Notes: a model not told the origin generated them from the sequence alone. A stretch of 64,000 bases of DNA from Hysterangium stoloniferum (GCA_015178975.1 WHVD01000008.1:1302001-1366000); one strand, 5' to 3'. Counted from the first letter of the stretch, positions 45,239-57,417 are shown. Numbers and translations are program-made.

Positions 45239-45610
45239 CACAATTGACAACGCTGTTCAAGCTACCCAATTCATTAATTCTGCCATCTCCAACTCTGTCA
45301 CTCCCCAAACAGTCAGGAATATACTCAAGAAAAATGGGTTTTACTCTGCAACAAAAAAAGAAAGTACCCATGTTGAAGAAGACTCATTGTCAGAAGTGAC
45401 TTGAGTTTACTCAGTCAGTACCATGAAAACTGGACTGTGGGGGACTTCAAAAATGTGTTGTGGACAGATGAGACTAATATTAACCAAATTGGCTCTGATG
45501 GAAAGGTATATGTTTGGAAAGAACAAGGGAAGCCAATATCTAACTAAACAATAACACCAACTGTCAAGCATGGAGCAGGAAATAATCTCCCCTCCTGTGA
45601 TAGCACTTGG
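45239..45610 (+). pseudogene. Tc1/mariner relic
   Basis: Fragments of the same transposase as at 20980: AVQATQFINSAISNSVTPQT, VRNILKKNGFYSATKKEST, then VLWTDETNINQIGSDGKVYV. Stops and deletions. Both ends are missing. Confidence 0.7.
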
Positions 45611-45984
45611 CAAAACTAAAGATCAAATGTACATATAAGAAGCTAGTAGATTTTGTAACACTTGACTTTATGGGGCCTATCATCCATAGGGGGCAATACA
45701 AGTATATGCATACCATCTACAGTAGTTTGGGTATCCTTGAAAATGGATAGAATTTCAGATTGCCACAAATTATTTCTGGAACATGACTTGAGGCATGTGA
45801 AAGTCTGATATAAGTTGAATAGACTTCTTTGCTTGTGAGAGCATCCAATACTGTATGAAAGCATCTACTTCTATTGTTACACTGCCATTGATAAAATATA
45901 ATAATGTTGATCATACATACTTTGAGAGGGTAGCTCCACTGTGTTGAAACTGCTCTCTCACCTTCTGATTTGAAGCATTGGTGG
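45611..45984. other. No gene recognised
   Basis: AT-rich spacer between a Tc1 relic and the upstream block of oxidase copy C. Confidence 0.4.
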
Positions 45985-46558
45985 CTGCGAAATATATAAA
46001 AAATTGCGACCTGTCTCTGGAAAATAATCAGTGTAATTCTGGTGCCCCATGATCACACTTTTGCCACAAAGATTTTTCGGGTTGTTTTTGGGAGTCCGCC
46101 GTCTTTGCAACGAAGATAAATTGATCCTGTCCGTATCAATCGAGTGAGGGTGCCAGACACGACACCCTTTCACGGGGAACCAAAGGTGCTAGAAACCAAT
46201 TCTACAAGGAGATTCCGGCCGTCTAGTGGTGTGCATTTAATAGCATCGTGCTTTTTTAGGTCGCCGCAGTGAAGGCGGTGCCGGACTTCTTTCAACTGTA
46301 TGGGGTAAGCCACATCTTTCAAATTGTATTGAAACGTCACGTCACTGGTGTCATTTAGTAATTTAGAGCGGTAAGGTTTTGCATTTCACTAAACCTTTGA
46401 ATGTGAGATATTGGAATTGCCATCAGCACGGTGTTGGAGTAGCTATACCCACATCGTGGGTAATTGAATGCAGTGCGGTGTTATATGCGGTGTCCTAACG
46501 GACCCCAGCTAGAAGTTATAAGTGAAGCAAGCTTTCAACAGATCAAAGGTCAATCACC
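45985..46558 (+). promoter_or_regulatory. Promoter-side block of BBE-like copy C
   Basis: Matches 22735-23264 and 59405-59959. It contains a TTATAAG box (46516-46522) about 40 nt before the ATG. Confidence 0.55.
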
Positions 46559-48709
46559 ATGCTTCGCTCAGTGCTCCAATTGTTAGCGTTTCCCTTACCT
46601 TTGTCCTCGATACTTTCATTAGTTTCCGGGAGGTCGACATCCCAATGCTTCACGCAACCTGGGGACCCACGCTTCCCAACGGCAGCAGAGCTTGCCAGCT
46701 TCAATGCGTCAATTAACGGTCGCTTGATGAACGTTGTGCCTTCAGCAAATTTTTGTCAATCCCTTGGTGGATGTTCTGACGCTCAGTGGACCGATGGAAA
46801 TTTCAGAAATGATATTATCGGTGCGATGCTTCAGGTAAGTCTTCCCAAACAGGAATGCTGTTCTACTATTCGAGTACCCTGTTAGAGCTGACATATTTTT
46901 TTAGTATAATTGGGAACAAGTAATACTGTTCTGACTACCAAATAATATCACGAGTAGCGATATTGATCATCCGTTAGGATTATACTTCTACTCCCCCATC
47001 GCTTTGCTTGCGCAATGGTACCGTTTGCGGACAGGGGAATGTACCAATTCTTGGTGTGAATGCCACTACTGTAGAACATATTCAGGTAATATATGCCCTT
47101 GTTCCTTCTTAATCACATGTTTATATCCCACTGTCAAGGCTGCCGTACGATTCGCAAAATTTCATAACCTGAAAGTTGCTATCAAAGCCTCCGGCCATGA
47201 TTTGTTGGGCCGTTCCACCGCGAAAAATTCTTTTCTCATATGGACGCGCCATCTCTTGAATGTGATTTTTCACGATTCGTTCACAGTTGGTGGCGTCGAT
47301 CAAGGGAGTGCTGTCACAGCTGGGAGTGGCGTTGGATTGCATACCTTATACACACTCACAAAAGAACAGGGAAAGATTTACGTGGGTGGCACGGCTTTCT
47401 CGGTCGTTGCCTCTGGCGGATACGTCCAAGGTGCTGGTCACTCTGCCTTGTCCCCAACATTCGGTCTCGCCGCCGACAATGCTTTGCGTAGGTCATATTT
47501 CCTTTAGCTTAACAGCCAACTAACCGTCTCTCAGAGTTCGAGATAGTAATTGCGAACGGCACTTTATTGACCGTCAACTCGGTTTCTAATCCCGATCGTG
47601 AATTATTTCTTTTCACGTCGTAACGTATCTCTAATACACTATGCTTTCAGTTTTTTGGGCCTTACGTGGTGGAGGCGCCGGTAGCTGGGGAGTCATAGTT
47701 AGCACGACATTCCGCACATTCCCCACCTTCAACGCTGTCTATCACGTGGCCAACATTATGGTCAATAATACGGATCAAGTCGCCCAGTTGACCACATTTC
47801 ACGCGAAACACATCTTCGACTGGGACACCCTTCACCCCGGCCAATATTTTTTCTGGATTGCGACTCCACCCACCTTCTCCTTGGCTATTACTTCCCTCTT
47901 CCCGAACACTACTATTTCCGCAGTGACAGCGGCTCTCGCGCCATTCCTGAACGGTATCACGTCACTTGGTTTCAATGTCAATATCACATCTGGGGTGTTA
48001 CCTGTTAACGATATATTGGCCGGGGCGACCACTGACGCTGGAGGTACATTACGTATCATCGGATCCAGGCTCTTGCCCTCATCGACCTACAAAACTCATG
48101 CCACTCAGATCGGTGAAGTCACTAAGCAATTATTTGACGATGGTGCCGCAGGGTAAGGAACGTCTGAGTACACGTGGATAGGTGTCTAATGTACTACTGT
48201 GCAGTGTGCTAGCGCATTTGGTCGCTGGAGGTTTGTCCCTCTCAGCCTATGCTACAATAACCTCCTGACAAATTTTGATTCAACTCTCAGGACAGGTGTC
48301 CAAGAATGCCCATATTGACTCTGCAGTTACCCCCAAGTGGCGAACAGCCAAGACCCATGTAAGGGACTGATAGATCTTCAGATTTACATTAGATCAAGTA
48401 ACGTTTCCTTAGATTATTATCGTTCAGGGCTGGAATGAGTCCATCAGCCCTAGTGAGGTTGAAGCTATTCGCGAAGTCTTGACGAATACGCACGTTCCCC
48501 TTCTTGCAACATTAGCTGGCCCTGACGGTGGAGCTTATTCGAATGAGGCTGACGTCCGGGAGCCTAATTTCCAGACAACATTTTTCGGACCCAACTATGG
48601 TCGTCTCAGCCAGATCAAGAAAGCCTACGATCCAGACGCGATGTTTATCGTACCAGCCGGAGTTGGATCGGAGAATTTCGACGTCGATACGTTGTGTAGA
48701 GTAGATTAA
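46559..48709 (+). CDS. BBE-like FAD-linked oxidase, copy C (9 exons, 567 aa)
   Basis: Same architecture as copies A and B: exons 46559-46834, 46905-46919, 46978-47085, 47139-47487, 47535-47597, 47651-48152, 48205-48230, 48291-48358, 48413-48709, total 1704 nt in frame with no internal stop. The signal peptide, KASGHDLLGRS (Tyr to Leu after the FAD-linking His-Asp), GSGVGLHTLY, SGGYVQGAGHSALSP, GGGAGSWGVI and the BBE tail are kept. Relative to A and B this copy differs in the ND-I-A region (NDILAGATTDAGG) and at THTLYTLT. The 15-nt exon 2 (YNWEQ) is preserved. Intact and probably functional; substrate unknown. Confidence 0.93.
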
Positions 48710-49150
48710 AATATTGGAGGGATTTGGGAATTTTGCGAGGTGGAGTATTTATTTGAAGCGTCATGATCACCTGATAAAACATATATATAACTGGGCAGCT
48801 TTGATAAAAAGCCATTCTTGGCGCCTTCTCTAGTGTTTTACTGGCTCCAGCTCTGAGCCGTGAGCCGGCCGGGCCGTCCTCAACGGCCCAAGGCCTGGTT
48901 CTTGATTGTTCTCTTGTTGAACATTTTGTGGTGTTGTTCCTAGACCGTATAACTTTCCGTTTGTCGGAGTGAGATGTAAAGACTAAACAAATTCAAATAG
49001 ACCTTATGTGACCCAAGGACGCGGTGATTTCCAACCACAGCGACCCGTTAATGCTTGTAATCCCTCGCCGACCCAAATCCCAGAAAAGTCGATATCTCTT
49101 CCATGGAATGACTCTATTAGAATAAGCCAAAAAGTAACCCACTTCCTCCT
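48710..49150 (+). repeat. 3' flanking block of BBE-like copy C
   Basis: Matches the flanks of A and B up to ACTTCCTCCT, then breaks. The continuation (TGACATCTGCATTTTT) resumes at 57423, after the Plavaka element. Confidence 0.75.
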
Positions 49151-49180
49151 TGACAAAATTTGGACCAACGTAAAACATCA

Positions 49181-49428
49181 GGAAAACGGGGATGGGCGCT
49201 AATGTGTACAGTACCGTCTAGACCAACAAGGTCTTGTACAGACAGTATAGACAGTCCACGTAGTACGCGAATATCGGCTACCAGCTCAGGTATGCCTAGC
49301 GGGCACCTCCATAGACATTAGGAAAATGGAGATGGGCGCTAATGTGTACAGTACCGTCTAGACCGACAAGGTCTTGTACAGACAGTATAGACAGTCCACG
49401 TAGTACGCGAATATCGGCTACCAGCTCA
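49181..49428. repeat. Subterminal 140-bp direct repeat, 1.8 units
   Basis: Unit 1 starts at 49181 and unit 2 at 49321 (GGAAAA.GG.GATGGGCGCT). They are nearly identical for 108 bases up to GGCTACCAGCTCA. The TATAGACAGTCCACGTAGTACGCGA segment has weaker echoes at the other end (GTACGCGA, TATAGAC near 57113-57140), as expected for transposase-binding subterminal sites. Confidence 0.75.
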
Positions 49429-49678
49429 ATACGCTTAGTGGGGCATAGCCGTATGCTAGTAGCTAGTCCAGACAGTCTTGGATAGTCTAAGTAGTACTAT
49501 GATGTATATGCAGTACAGTACAGTACATTTATTGTAACAATAGGTAGTACTTAATCACTCCCCATGGTTAAAAGCGGGTAGTCAGAAAAACTACTAATCA
49601 GCTCATACTACACTAAGTAGTATAGTACTCTGCCAAACCTGTGCCTTCAAGAAAACCCTTTCACCCTGATCCCAGCTT

Positions 49679-50434
49679 ATGTCAAACTTCATAATTCCTA
49701 TCCCTCACTGGCAGGCTTGTGACCCAACTTCCGGGTCATGGGGACTTTTTCAAGAAGTAAGCAATATTATTATGTAATCAGGTACATGCTAATTACTCCT
49801 CAGATGCAAAATAAAACAGATCTGGCAGACTCAAAGCAGACTCTTGGACTTGGATTTTCTGGAGATGGATATATTCTTTCTGCTTATAGAAAAGATGGAA
49901 TTGGTATGTTTATATGATGCTCTAATATAAACAAGGGATTAAGACTTCATTTTTATAGATGTTCTTACCTTAGAGTCTGAACTGTATCACCCAATGGGTT
50001 CTGGCAAGCCACCTGATAATTCTAAGAGGCCCCCCTATGTCCTGCTGCTTGATCTCCCTTGTGATGTGGAAAAAGATACTTTGTATAAAGCATTTGGGAA
50101 ATATGGGAAAGTTATCTCCTTGAAGGTGAATTATAATTCCCAGGTACAGGACAATTTGATTCAAATATAATTGTTTTCATTCTGAGTGATATAATAGGTT
50201 GATTTATTGTATGGACATATGATTGTATCTTCAGAGGCTATGGCTCAGGACTGTGTGAAGTACATACATGGACAGGTTTGTCACCAATTCATCTGCCACC
50301 TGCATCCAACTGAATGGCACATATAGAGCCTGAGACCTGGTGGTGGAAGAATAAAAATAAAAATACTAGACTCTTATGAGTTTTTTGGACACAATGGAAT
50401 GCATAAAGTCATATACATTAACAAAACCTACTAA
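49679..50434 (+). CDS. RRM-like protein inside the Plavaka element (5 exons, 182 aa)
   Basis: Exons 49679-49756, 49804-49903, 49959-50143, 50198-50275, 50327-50434, all with GT-AG introns of 47-55 nt, total 549 nt in frame. Residues about 85-160 form one RNA-recognition motif: PYVLLLDLP as strand 1 (RNP2 position), EKDTLYKAFGKYGKVISLKV as helix 1 and strand 2, YGHMIVSSEAMAQDCVKYIHGQ-type strand 3 and helix 2 (RNP1 position lacks the usual aromatics), then GGGRIKIKIL as strand 4. The first 80 residues and the last 20 are not recognised. The gene converges on the transposase gene (318 bp between stops). It may be captured host sequence or a regular element gene. The last intron is a prediction: without it the protein ends at 50326. 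Confidence 0.6.
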
Positions 50435-50752
50435 AGTGACCAGATAGCTCTAACCAATAAAGCATTGGATTACTATCACAGTCCACTTATCAAGGGAGCA
50501 TACTCTAGAATGCTGAAGGTGTTAGCATGCAAGCTCTAATATAAGAGAAGGGAGTTCTAATTGATATTTGAACTGAAGACTTGTAGCATACAAAGACAAG
50601 GATTTGTATTAAAAATAAAGTCAAGGTAAAAAACAGAACAAAGGGAGCAGAATGGATGAAAAGGATGAGAGGGATCATCAATGGAAGATGGATGTTTGAA
50701 AGGATCAAGCAACTTGGCATAGTAAACATGATGAGAATGGAAAACCAGTTAA

Positions 50753-53700
50753 TCAAAATAGAGTCTGATATGTTAATTGGTTATGAAAAGAATTCACAAA
50801 AAATCTATCGTGCTTATCAAGACAAGTGTGTTCATCAAAATTAAGAGGAGGCAAGGTCTTTGATTTGGGAAATCTTGGAACTAAGGAGCATGGCTGCACA
50901 ATCCAGTTCAAAGGAATTACACCTCCCTCCTTCTGGTTATTCTTGTTAACAAGTTGCTTTACTTCATACATATCAATATATTTGACTGTCTCTGCTTTAG
51001 GCTTTGAGAACCATTCAACATAGGCCAAAGGTTCATATTTTTCATTCTGGCCAGTAATTAGCTTGTTTGTCATGGGGTCATGTGCTGCTCTGAAGATAAG
51101 TTTCAAATGTCCAATTCGAAGACCTATAATTGAATTGAATTCATTAAATAGTATTATAAGATGTTTTGATAACTCAATGACTTACCATTCATGCCATTTT
51201 GTTGGGTCCCTATGTCACTCTGCTCATCAATGACAACAGTATCAAAACATGGTATAGAGCTTTTGGAAGTCTTTAGTCTGGCAAGCACCCCACATCGTTC
51301 ATTAGAACCATTGTATACTCCAACTATTGGTAGTTCAATGGACACTCTACTCCAGATAGCTAATGTATTCCAGTGTTCAGGTAGGTGAAATGTTAAGGCA
51401 TTTTGATTTAGCTGTCGAGTTGTAATGTCTTTATTTTTGAGTCTGATAAGATACTTCTTCAACTCCATTTCAAATTGTGGTATAGAATAATCATCAGTAA
51501 CCTTTTGAATAGGCACTTGTGAAAAAGGTGGCCGTTTAGCAATGGCATGAGATGATTTAGTTTGTAGTGCATGGAGTTTTGGCTTGAACCTTACAACACT
51601 CAGTTGATTACTTTGTGGTAACCTTTCTTCCTCACTCTCAGCTAGATTGACATTGATTTCACAAATTTCCTCATTTGATGTGTCTGAACTAGTTTGCAGT
51701 AGGTTTCCTGTCCAATCATTATTTAGCCACCGAAGATACAAACTGTGCTGTTGAATTTTGTCCTGTCTGGTGAGCCAAGTGATCATTTGAGTTATATAGT
51801 CTTTGTGATTTGTGTGCTCAAATGCTGACTTGACAAGGTCAATGTGATACCGTTCAGAAATCTCTGTACTATAATTATTAGTAGCACCAACCCAGCGTAT
51901 GTGTTCTGGATAGTGCTTCCGACAATGTTTCTTTGGAATAGCCCAATGATCATCACCTCTTTTCAAGGTACGACCACCCTCTGTGACAAATGCTTCTCGA
52001 TGTAAATCATAGATCTCATCAAATTCTGTAAGCCTTTGCAAGTCTGCCTCTGTGAGATGTGTCCACTGAGCAGTGAAAATAAAGTCCAATTCAGCCCTGA
52101 CAGCTTGAACAATTTCATTGCTTGTAGCACCATAAATTGCAGGAAGAAAAGATCTTTCAAGATCTTTCCATTCCCGTCCTGACCATTGTGAAATTTTTGA
52201 TATTCCTGAGCTAAAGTGCCTGTACCCATGCTCCTTTGGTAGCCGACGGAAGCGTTTGTCAAGTTCAAAATCACCAATGATGTTCCTACACCATTTAGCT
52301 GTGTGATCATAGAAAGCTTTATGCAATCCATGCAAAACATCATTGCAGATAACTTTACAAATATCTGTGTGTGGGAGATCTTCCCAGAATGGATACTCCA
52401 CCCCACTTAATTGAGCTTCCTTAGCTGCAGTAATAAAAGTCCATGTATCAGCATTGACCCCAACATGCCTACGAACTGTACATATCTTCTCCAAAATACT
52501 ATGAGCTGTCCGTGGTGAGCAAATATGAAGTTCTCCTAAGTTCTTGGTTTCAGCAAGGCAGGTTGTACATGAGTTTTTCCCAAGACATGCAATTAGTGTT
52601 TGCTCTTCTTTATCAGCCAAATACAGTACAAGGAATATTTGGTGTTCTCGTAAAAGTCCTTTGGGATCTGGGATCCAAACAGGAATTTTTCCTGCATGTC
52701 TCAGTGGCTCCACAACTATTTTCATGCATGTGTGAAAAAGGCATGCTTGCAACCTTCCTGGAAATTGATTGTCTTTTGTTTTTGTGGGAAATTCAGTTTT
52801 GCCAAATTTGCAAACTGGGATAAATCCCACAAGCATGAAAGCAAGCTTGCTTGGTTGATTTCGAACAGTTGAATCTATATGCCCACTAGAAGCATAAATT
52901 GGATGAACTTTGCCATCACCAGAAAAGTTTGTTACATGTGTGGCATCAGATGCCAAAATAGCAGGAAGTACTGTAACACCTGGTGGTACCTTTGTTTGCA
53001 GTTCCAGCCAGGCATCTCCAGTGTAGATATCACCATAAACACGACCAGCATCAGATAGCTCTTCATTTGAGTACCAAAGGATAGGTTCATAATTCATAGC
53101 ATCCTCAAATGCTGGATTCTGTTCCAGGTAACTCAAACATTCAACTAGATCACGATAGTATAAAATCTGTGGTTCATTGGGAGCTTCAGGTAAAACCACC
53201 TCCTTTGAATGCCATTCTGGACCTGCTTGCAAAAATTCATCAATACGTTTCCACATCTCTTGAGCTGTCTTGAAACTTGGCTGGTGTTCCATTTCACTGA
53301 TCTGACAAGTAGGTTAGTACTGAATCAATATAACAAGCAACTAATATACCCATTTAGTTTTTAAAAAGGCATCAATCTCAGCATTTGAAATTCCACAAGT
53401 TCCAAGCCATTCAACCAGACTCCACTCAGCCTCATCTGCAAATGGGAATGCAGGTAAATCGGGGGTGGTGGTTGTTCGATGAAGCTTTTGGAAAACAGTC
53501 TCACAAGTACCATGGACTGTGGATGCATCTGGAAATGGTCTTGCCTCAAATATATCCATACCTTTAGTGTTGGAAGTAGAACTCTGTCTAATAGGAGGTA
53601 GTTCATTTGGATAGAGTTCAACAGAAGGCTCTTGTGGTAGTTCCAAATGGAAGGTATTGACATCCTTGTCCTGAATATCTATGTCCATGAACTTGTTTGG

Positions 53701-53976
53701 TGAGTAGAAACGAGGCCTTTTAGCTGGGCCGTTGTCTGGTGTCTTTGGACTATCATGAGGTACATTAAACTGTCTCTGCTCTATCTCTGATGAGTTTGGG
53801 TCAGAATTCGATCTAGCTTTGATTAACAGAAGGGATGCATAATATTTCTCCTGTTGCTGTTTGTACAGTTCACCACATGCTTTTGATTGAGCATAATGAC
53901 CCTTCAGTCTTGCAAAAAAACTGCTGCAAAATTTACATAGCTGAGTTGCATTTGTTGTGGGCATCTTTGGGGCCAT
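50753..53976 (-). CDS. Plavaka transposase (3 exons, 1037 aa)
   Basis: Exons on the minus strand: 53976-53350, 53301-51186, 51123-50753, total 3114 nt in frame without stops. I use the ATG at 53976 (MAPKMP); the frame extends upstream but the zinc finger follows directly (LCKFCSSFFARLKGHYAQSK, a C2H2-type finger). A low-complexity linker leads to the family core: ILASDATHVTNFSGDGKVHP, SKLAFMLVGFIPVCKFGK, GVEYPFWEDLPHTDICKVI, GLHKAFYDHTAKWC, GISKISQWSGREWKDLERSF, then NNYSTEISERYHIDLVKSAF. The C-terminal part has HLKLIFRAAHD, LAYVEWFSKP and a final FFVNSF segment. This order is typical of basidiomycete Plavaka elements. The protein looks complete, so the element may be active or recently so. 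Confidence 0.88.
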
Positions 53977-53999
53977 TATGCTAAAGATGTTGTGGATGC

Positions 54000-55040
54000 C
54001 TTGAGAAAGTGTCAGCACCAAGAAAAGAGGGGGAGAGGGAGAGAAATAAGCCAAATAAATCTAAAATAATCTAAAAAGTGAAAAAGGTTATGAATAAATT
54101 TCAACAGTATAAAAGTACCATAAATGCACCTGAGATGGTTATATGCCCTTCAGGCAGTGTATTAGAGCACAGGAAATTGCAGGAAGCAGGCAAACTCTGA
54201 CTGCAAATGCATTTTTCAATTATCAAGAGTAAAATGTAAATTAAATTAAATACAGAATACAACACACCTTTTATGTGGCCTTCAGAGCTTATAAATATTG
54301 CAAAGAGAAGCCTCCTACAATGTAGGGAAGGAGAGAGAACAGACAAAAAGAGAGGTAAAGGGAGAGAAACAAGGCAAATCTAAAATAGTTCCAAACAGCA
54401 AAAAGAAAAAGTGTAAATAATTTTCCAATAGCATAAAGGCATTAAAAGAAGGTACCTAAAACTGTTATATAGCCTTACAGCAGTGTATTTCCAGAGTAAG
54501 AGCACAAATATCACTGGGGACAGACAAATTCTTCCTTCAAATGAATTTTTTTAATCATTAAAAAATGAAAGTAAATTAAATTAAATACATACAGGATCCA
54601 ATACCCCCTTTATATGGTCTTCAGAGCCGTAAAGAGGAGCCCCCTATACTGTGGGGAGGAGAAGGCCTGGGGAGGGAGAAGAAACAGACAAAGAGGAGAC
54701 AGAGGGAGAGACACAAAGCAAATAAGTCTAAAATAGTTCCAAAAAGCAAAAGAAAAACAAATGAACAACTTATAACAGAATAAGGGCACTAAAAATGCAC
54801 CTGAAACTGCTCTATATCCTTTGGGCAGTGTATTCCCAGATTTAGAGCACAAAAAATCCACGAAGAGGTCAATTCTGACTGAAAATGAATTATTAATTAT
54901 TAAAACGGAAAATTAAATAGAATTAAATAGAGGATCTCACACACCTTTATGTGAGCCTTTAGGGCTCAGAAATATTGCTAATATAACCCCCCTATAATGT
55001 GGGGAGGAGAGGGCTCAGGGTGGGAGAGGTGGCAGGAGAG
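54000..55040. repeat. Tandem repeat of about 330 bp, three units, between divergent genes
   Basis: Landmarks recur in order: AGGGAGAGA.A, AAATCTAAAATA, CAGTGTATT (at 54155, 54481 and 54826, giving periods of 326 and 345), AGAGCACA, AAATTAAAT.AAATA and CCTTTATATGG-like segments. Units are diverged by many indels. The array occupies most of the 1.28 kb between the start codons of the transposase (53976) and the 55259 gene. Confidence 0.75.
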
Positions 55041-55258
55041 AAGGATAGCGGCCTTGAGGCATCCTGCAGGCTTCCCAAGAGTGTGGGAAGTCCTTACATA
55101 AGTTTTCCCCATATTACACTCGACACCACATCCATTCAGGAACATATCAATCCATCGCTCATACTATCAATCTGATCACTATATATACTCTTAGCCCCTT
55201 TGATAAGGTAAGTATCATAATATCTAATATCTTTTCTGACTCAAAAATCTCTTTTAGT

Positions 55259-56250
55259 ATGAATTTCAGTACAAGTACAAATTTCGACTTCGCTCCATTT
55301 CCTGGGATTCCTGAAGATTTTGACCAGCTTGAAATCCATCCAGATATTATAGACAATGGTAACATAAATGCAGACACTGACAACTGTGCAGAGCAGGTGT
55401 TCAGTGAAAGCTATGGTGGTGCCTGCAACTCGAATGGATTCATAGCACCAGCGGGTAGTGCAGGCACAGCAGAATTCTATCAGGCACAATCCCGGATCAC
55501 ATCACAGCCTGTCAGGGCTTACACAGAAAACCCTGGACCATTGCTACCTATGCGCCAATACTTACAAGAAAATGGAGTGAATAATAGAAGGGATAATCAG
55601 GTGCGCAATTATATTTTTAGTTTTTTTATTTTTAGTACTAATTATTGTGTCATTTCCTACAGGCCCCCACTTTCCCTGTTTTGCCTGGGCTCGAAAATTC
55701 ACCACCTATTAATCCTACTGGTAGTGCTTCACAGCCACAAAAGAACAGTGGACATGCATTGGTATCATCTCTCCGTGCACGAAGGGACATCCAGCCCAGG
55801 CAGCAAAGAGTTCCCACGGCACGTCCTGCTCCTTATACTATACCGCTGGTTCACAGGGCACATTCCCTAGATGTCTCTGCACTGCCCACATTGACCAACC
55901 GCCCACACTACCTCAAGGTACCTGCACGCACATCAACCAAGCACACACAACCTCCCCACCTACAGGCACACGCTGCCCCATCCATTACAAATACACAAAC
56001 ACATATCCACACATCCCCATCCCCTACTTCAACCTCTTTGGTGACCGATCGTGAAGATTTCCAAAAAGAGTCCAAGACACTTCAGTGGGATGGCCGTACA
56101 TTTGCATCTGGTGATCGAGAGGCTAAAGCAGTGATTGGTGCAGCTGACGCTCTTTTTAAACTGTCACTACTGACGAAATATATGTTTCCGGAGGTTCACA
56201 ACAATATATTACAAAAGCAGCTAGTGATGCTTGGTTTACCGGCCAGCTAA
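55259..56250 (+). CDS. Uncharacterised gene in the Plavaka element (frameshift near its end)
   Basis: Exon 1 55259-55600 and exon 2 from 55663 are joined in frame over a 62-nt GT-AG intron (310 codons counting the stop at 56248). The first half is low-complexity and Pro/Thr/His-rich (NFDFAPFPGIPEDFDQLEIH, later LVHRAHSLDV). The last part looks folded: GAADALFKLSLLTKYMFPE. The similarity of style continues in another frame right after about 56205 (DAWFTGQLNIKREVVIPLD) and, beyond a probable intron, at 56353-56510 (CRNARSHRNTLAKGVRDDII, then NVIQTLSSNAVFIYEK). That suggests a one-base frameshift and a longer original protein. It resembles the unnamed companion proteins (DUF6532 style) common beside such transposons, but I cannot confirm this. 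Confidence 0.5.
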
Positions 56251-56510
56251 ACATCAAAAGAGAAGTCGTGATTCCTTTGGATAGTAATATTATAAGCTAT
56301 GTAATATTCTCATTCTTATTTTTTTTATTATCTCACACAGTCCTTTGTAGCTTTGTAGAAATGCTCGTAGTCACCGCAACACCCTTGCAAAAGGAGTCAG
56401 GGATGACATCATTGGAACATTCAATCTGCATGAGCATAAGGAGCTCAATGTCCGTCTTAATGTCATTCAAACATTGTCCTCCAATGCCGTTTTTATTTAT
56501 GAAAAGGTAA

Positions 56511-56940
56511 GACTTACAAATGAAGGACGGCAGAAGTTATCACCTCAAGGTGTAAGTTTTTACTACGCCATCTCCAACTCTCAATATCCCATCTCTGACT
56601 CCCAATACACCAGCTGCGACTCTTGATATCCCATCTCAGACTCTCTGGAATCTGCCAGAACCCCATCTCCCACTCTGACTCAGACACTACATCCATTGGT
56701 ACCTCAGGCTCTACCTCCGCTCTCAAAGCGCCTCTTGGACTCATTTTTTTTCTCTTTTCTTCACTTCATATCATTCTGGCATTTTGAATCAATTTTTTTG
56801 TTTTACTGCCTGATAGTCATAATAATCATGTTCTGTTTGATAAAAAATATATCTGCTCTGATCAACGGTCTCAAATTGATTGATATTATTATATTATTAT
56901 ATTATTATATTATTATATTATATAATTTATATTGTTAAAT
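56511..56940. other. Spacer with AT microsatellite
   Basis: No gene seen beyond the possible end of the previous one. A TTATTA-type run lies at 56884-56930. Confidence 0.45.
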
Positions 56941-56994
56941 AATTTACTATATTATATTAGGATAATCATGCACACCACACATATTATCGCGTGC

Positions 56995-57066
56995 TGCTTA
57001 TACCACGCGTACTGCTTATACCACGCGTACTGCTTATACCACGTGTACTGCTTATACCGCGCATAC
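56995..57066. repeat. Subterminal 18-bp tandem repeat, four units
   Basis: TGCTTATACCACGCGTAC repeated four times with changes in the last two units. It lies about 350 bp from the right end of the transposon, a usual place for transposase-binding sites. Confidence 0.8.
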
Positions 57067-57417
57067 CTAATATTTGGTCTATGTTGTCTAGTACACTCTC
57101 AGACTGGACCTAAAGTACGCGAGGTCTGAGTGGTATAGACACTCCAGGACTGTACATACCATATTTTCGACTTTCCTGATGAACGAAAACAGCAGGTGTC
57201 GGAACTCAGTCGCTGCCTAGTGAGCTATATAACACGACCAACTATCTTTCTAAACTAACCTGTCCCATACATATATGCGTGCATATGAATGAAAAGCGCT
57301 CATACGATGAAAATGTGCAAGTGGTCTAGTCCGATATACGATCTGGTAGTGTTGCCACGTTTAGGGCCTGACAAGGTAATGCGGCTACATTTGAGGCAAC
57401 GTCACCATTTTTTGTCA

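Larger units (their letters stand above)
49151..57417. mobile_element. Plavaka-type DNA transposon, about 8.3 kb, three genes
   Basis: The flanking sequence before 49151 and after 57417 is continuous in the uninterrupted reference next to copy A (15897-16020). The 5-bp CTCCT is present on both sides (the repeat can be read as ten bases, CTCCTTGACA, because the element starts with TGACA as does the target). The ends form an imperfect inverted repeat: TGACAAAATTTGG on the left, TGACAAAAAATGG (reverse complement) on the right. Inside are an RRM-like gene (+), a full transposase (-) and a gene of unknown function (+), with subterminal repeats at both ends. Confidence 0.72.

Noticed and set aside
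25776..45984. A host gene hidden in the transposon nest
   Set aside because: Every open frame above about 90 codons was assigned to gag, pol, an antisense retroelement gene or debris; none resembled a host family.
56514..56744. Minus-strand ORF with WDI/SRSW repeats
   Set aside because: It arises from a short repeated CCATCTC..CTC motif on the plus strand; no independent support.
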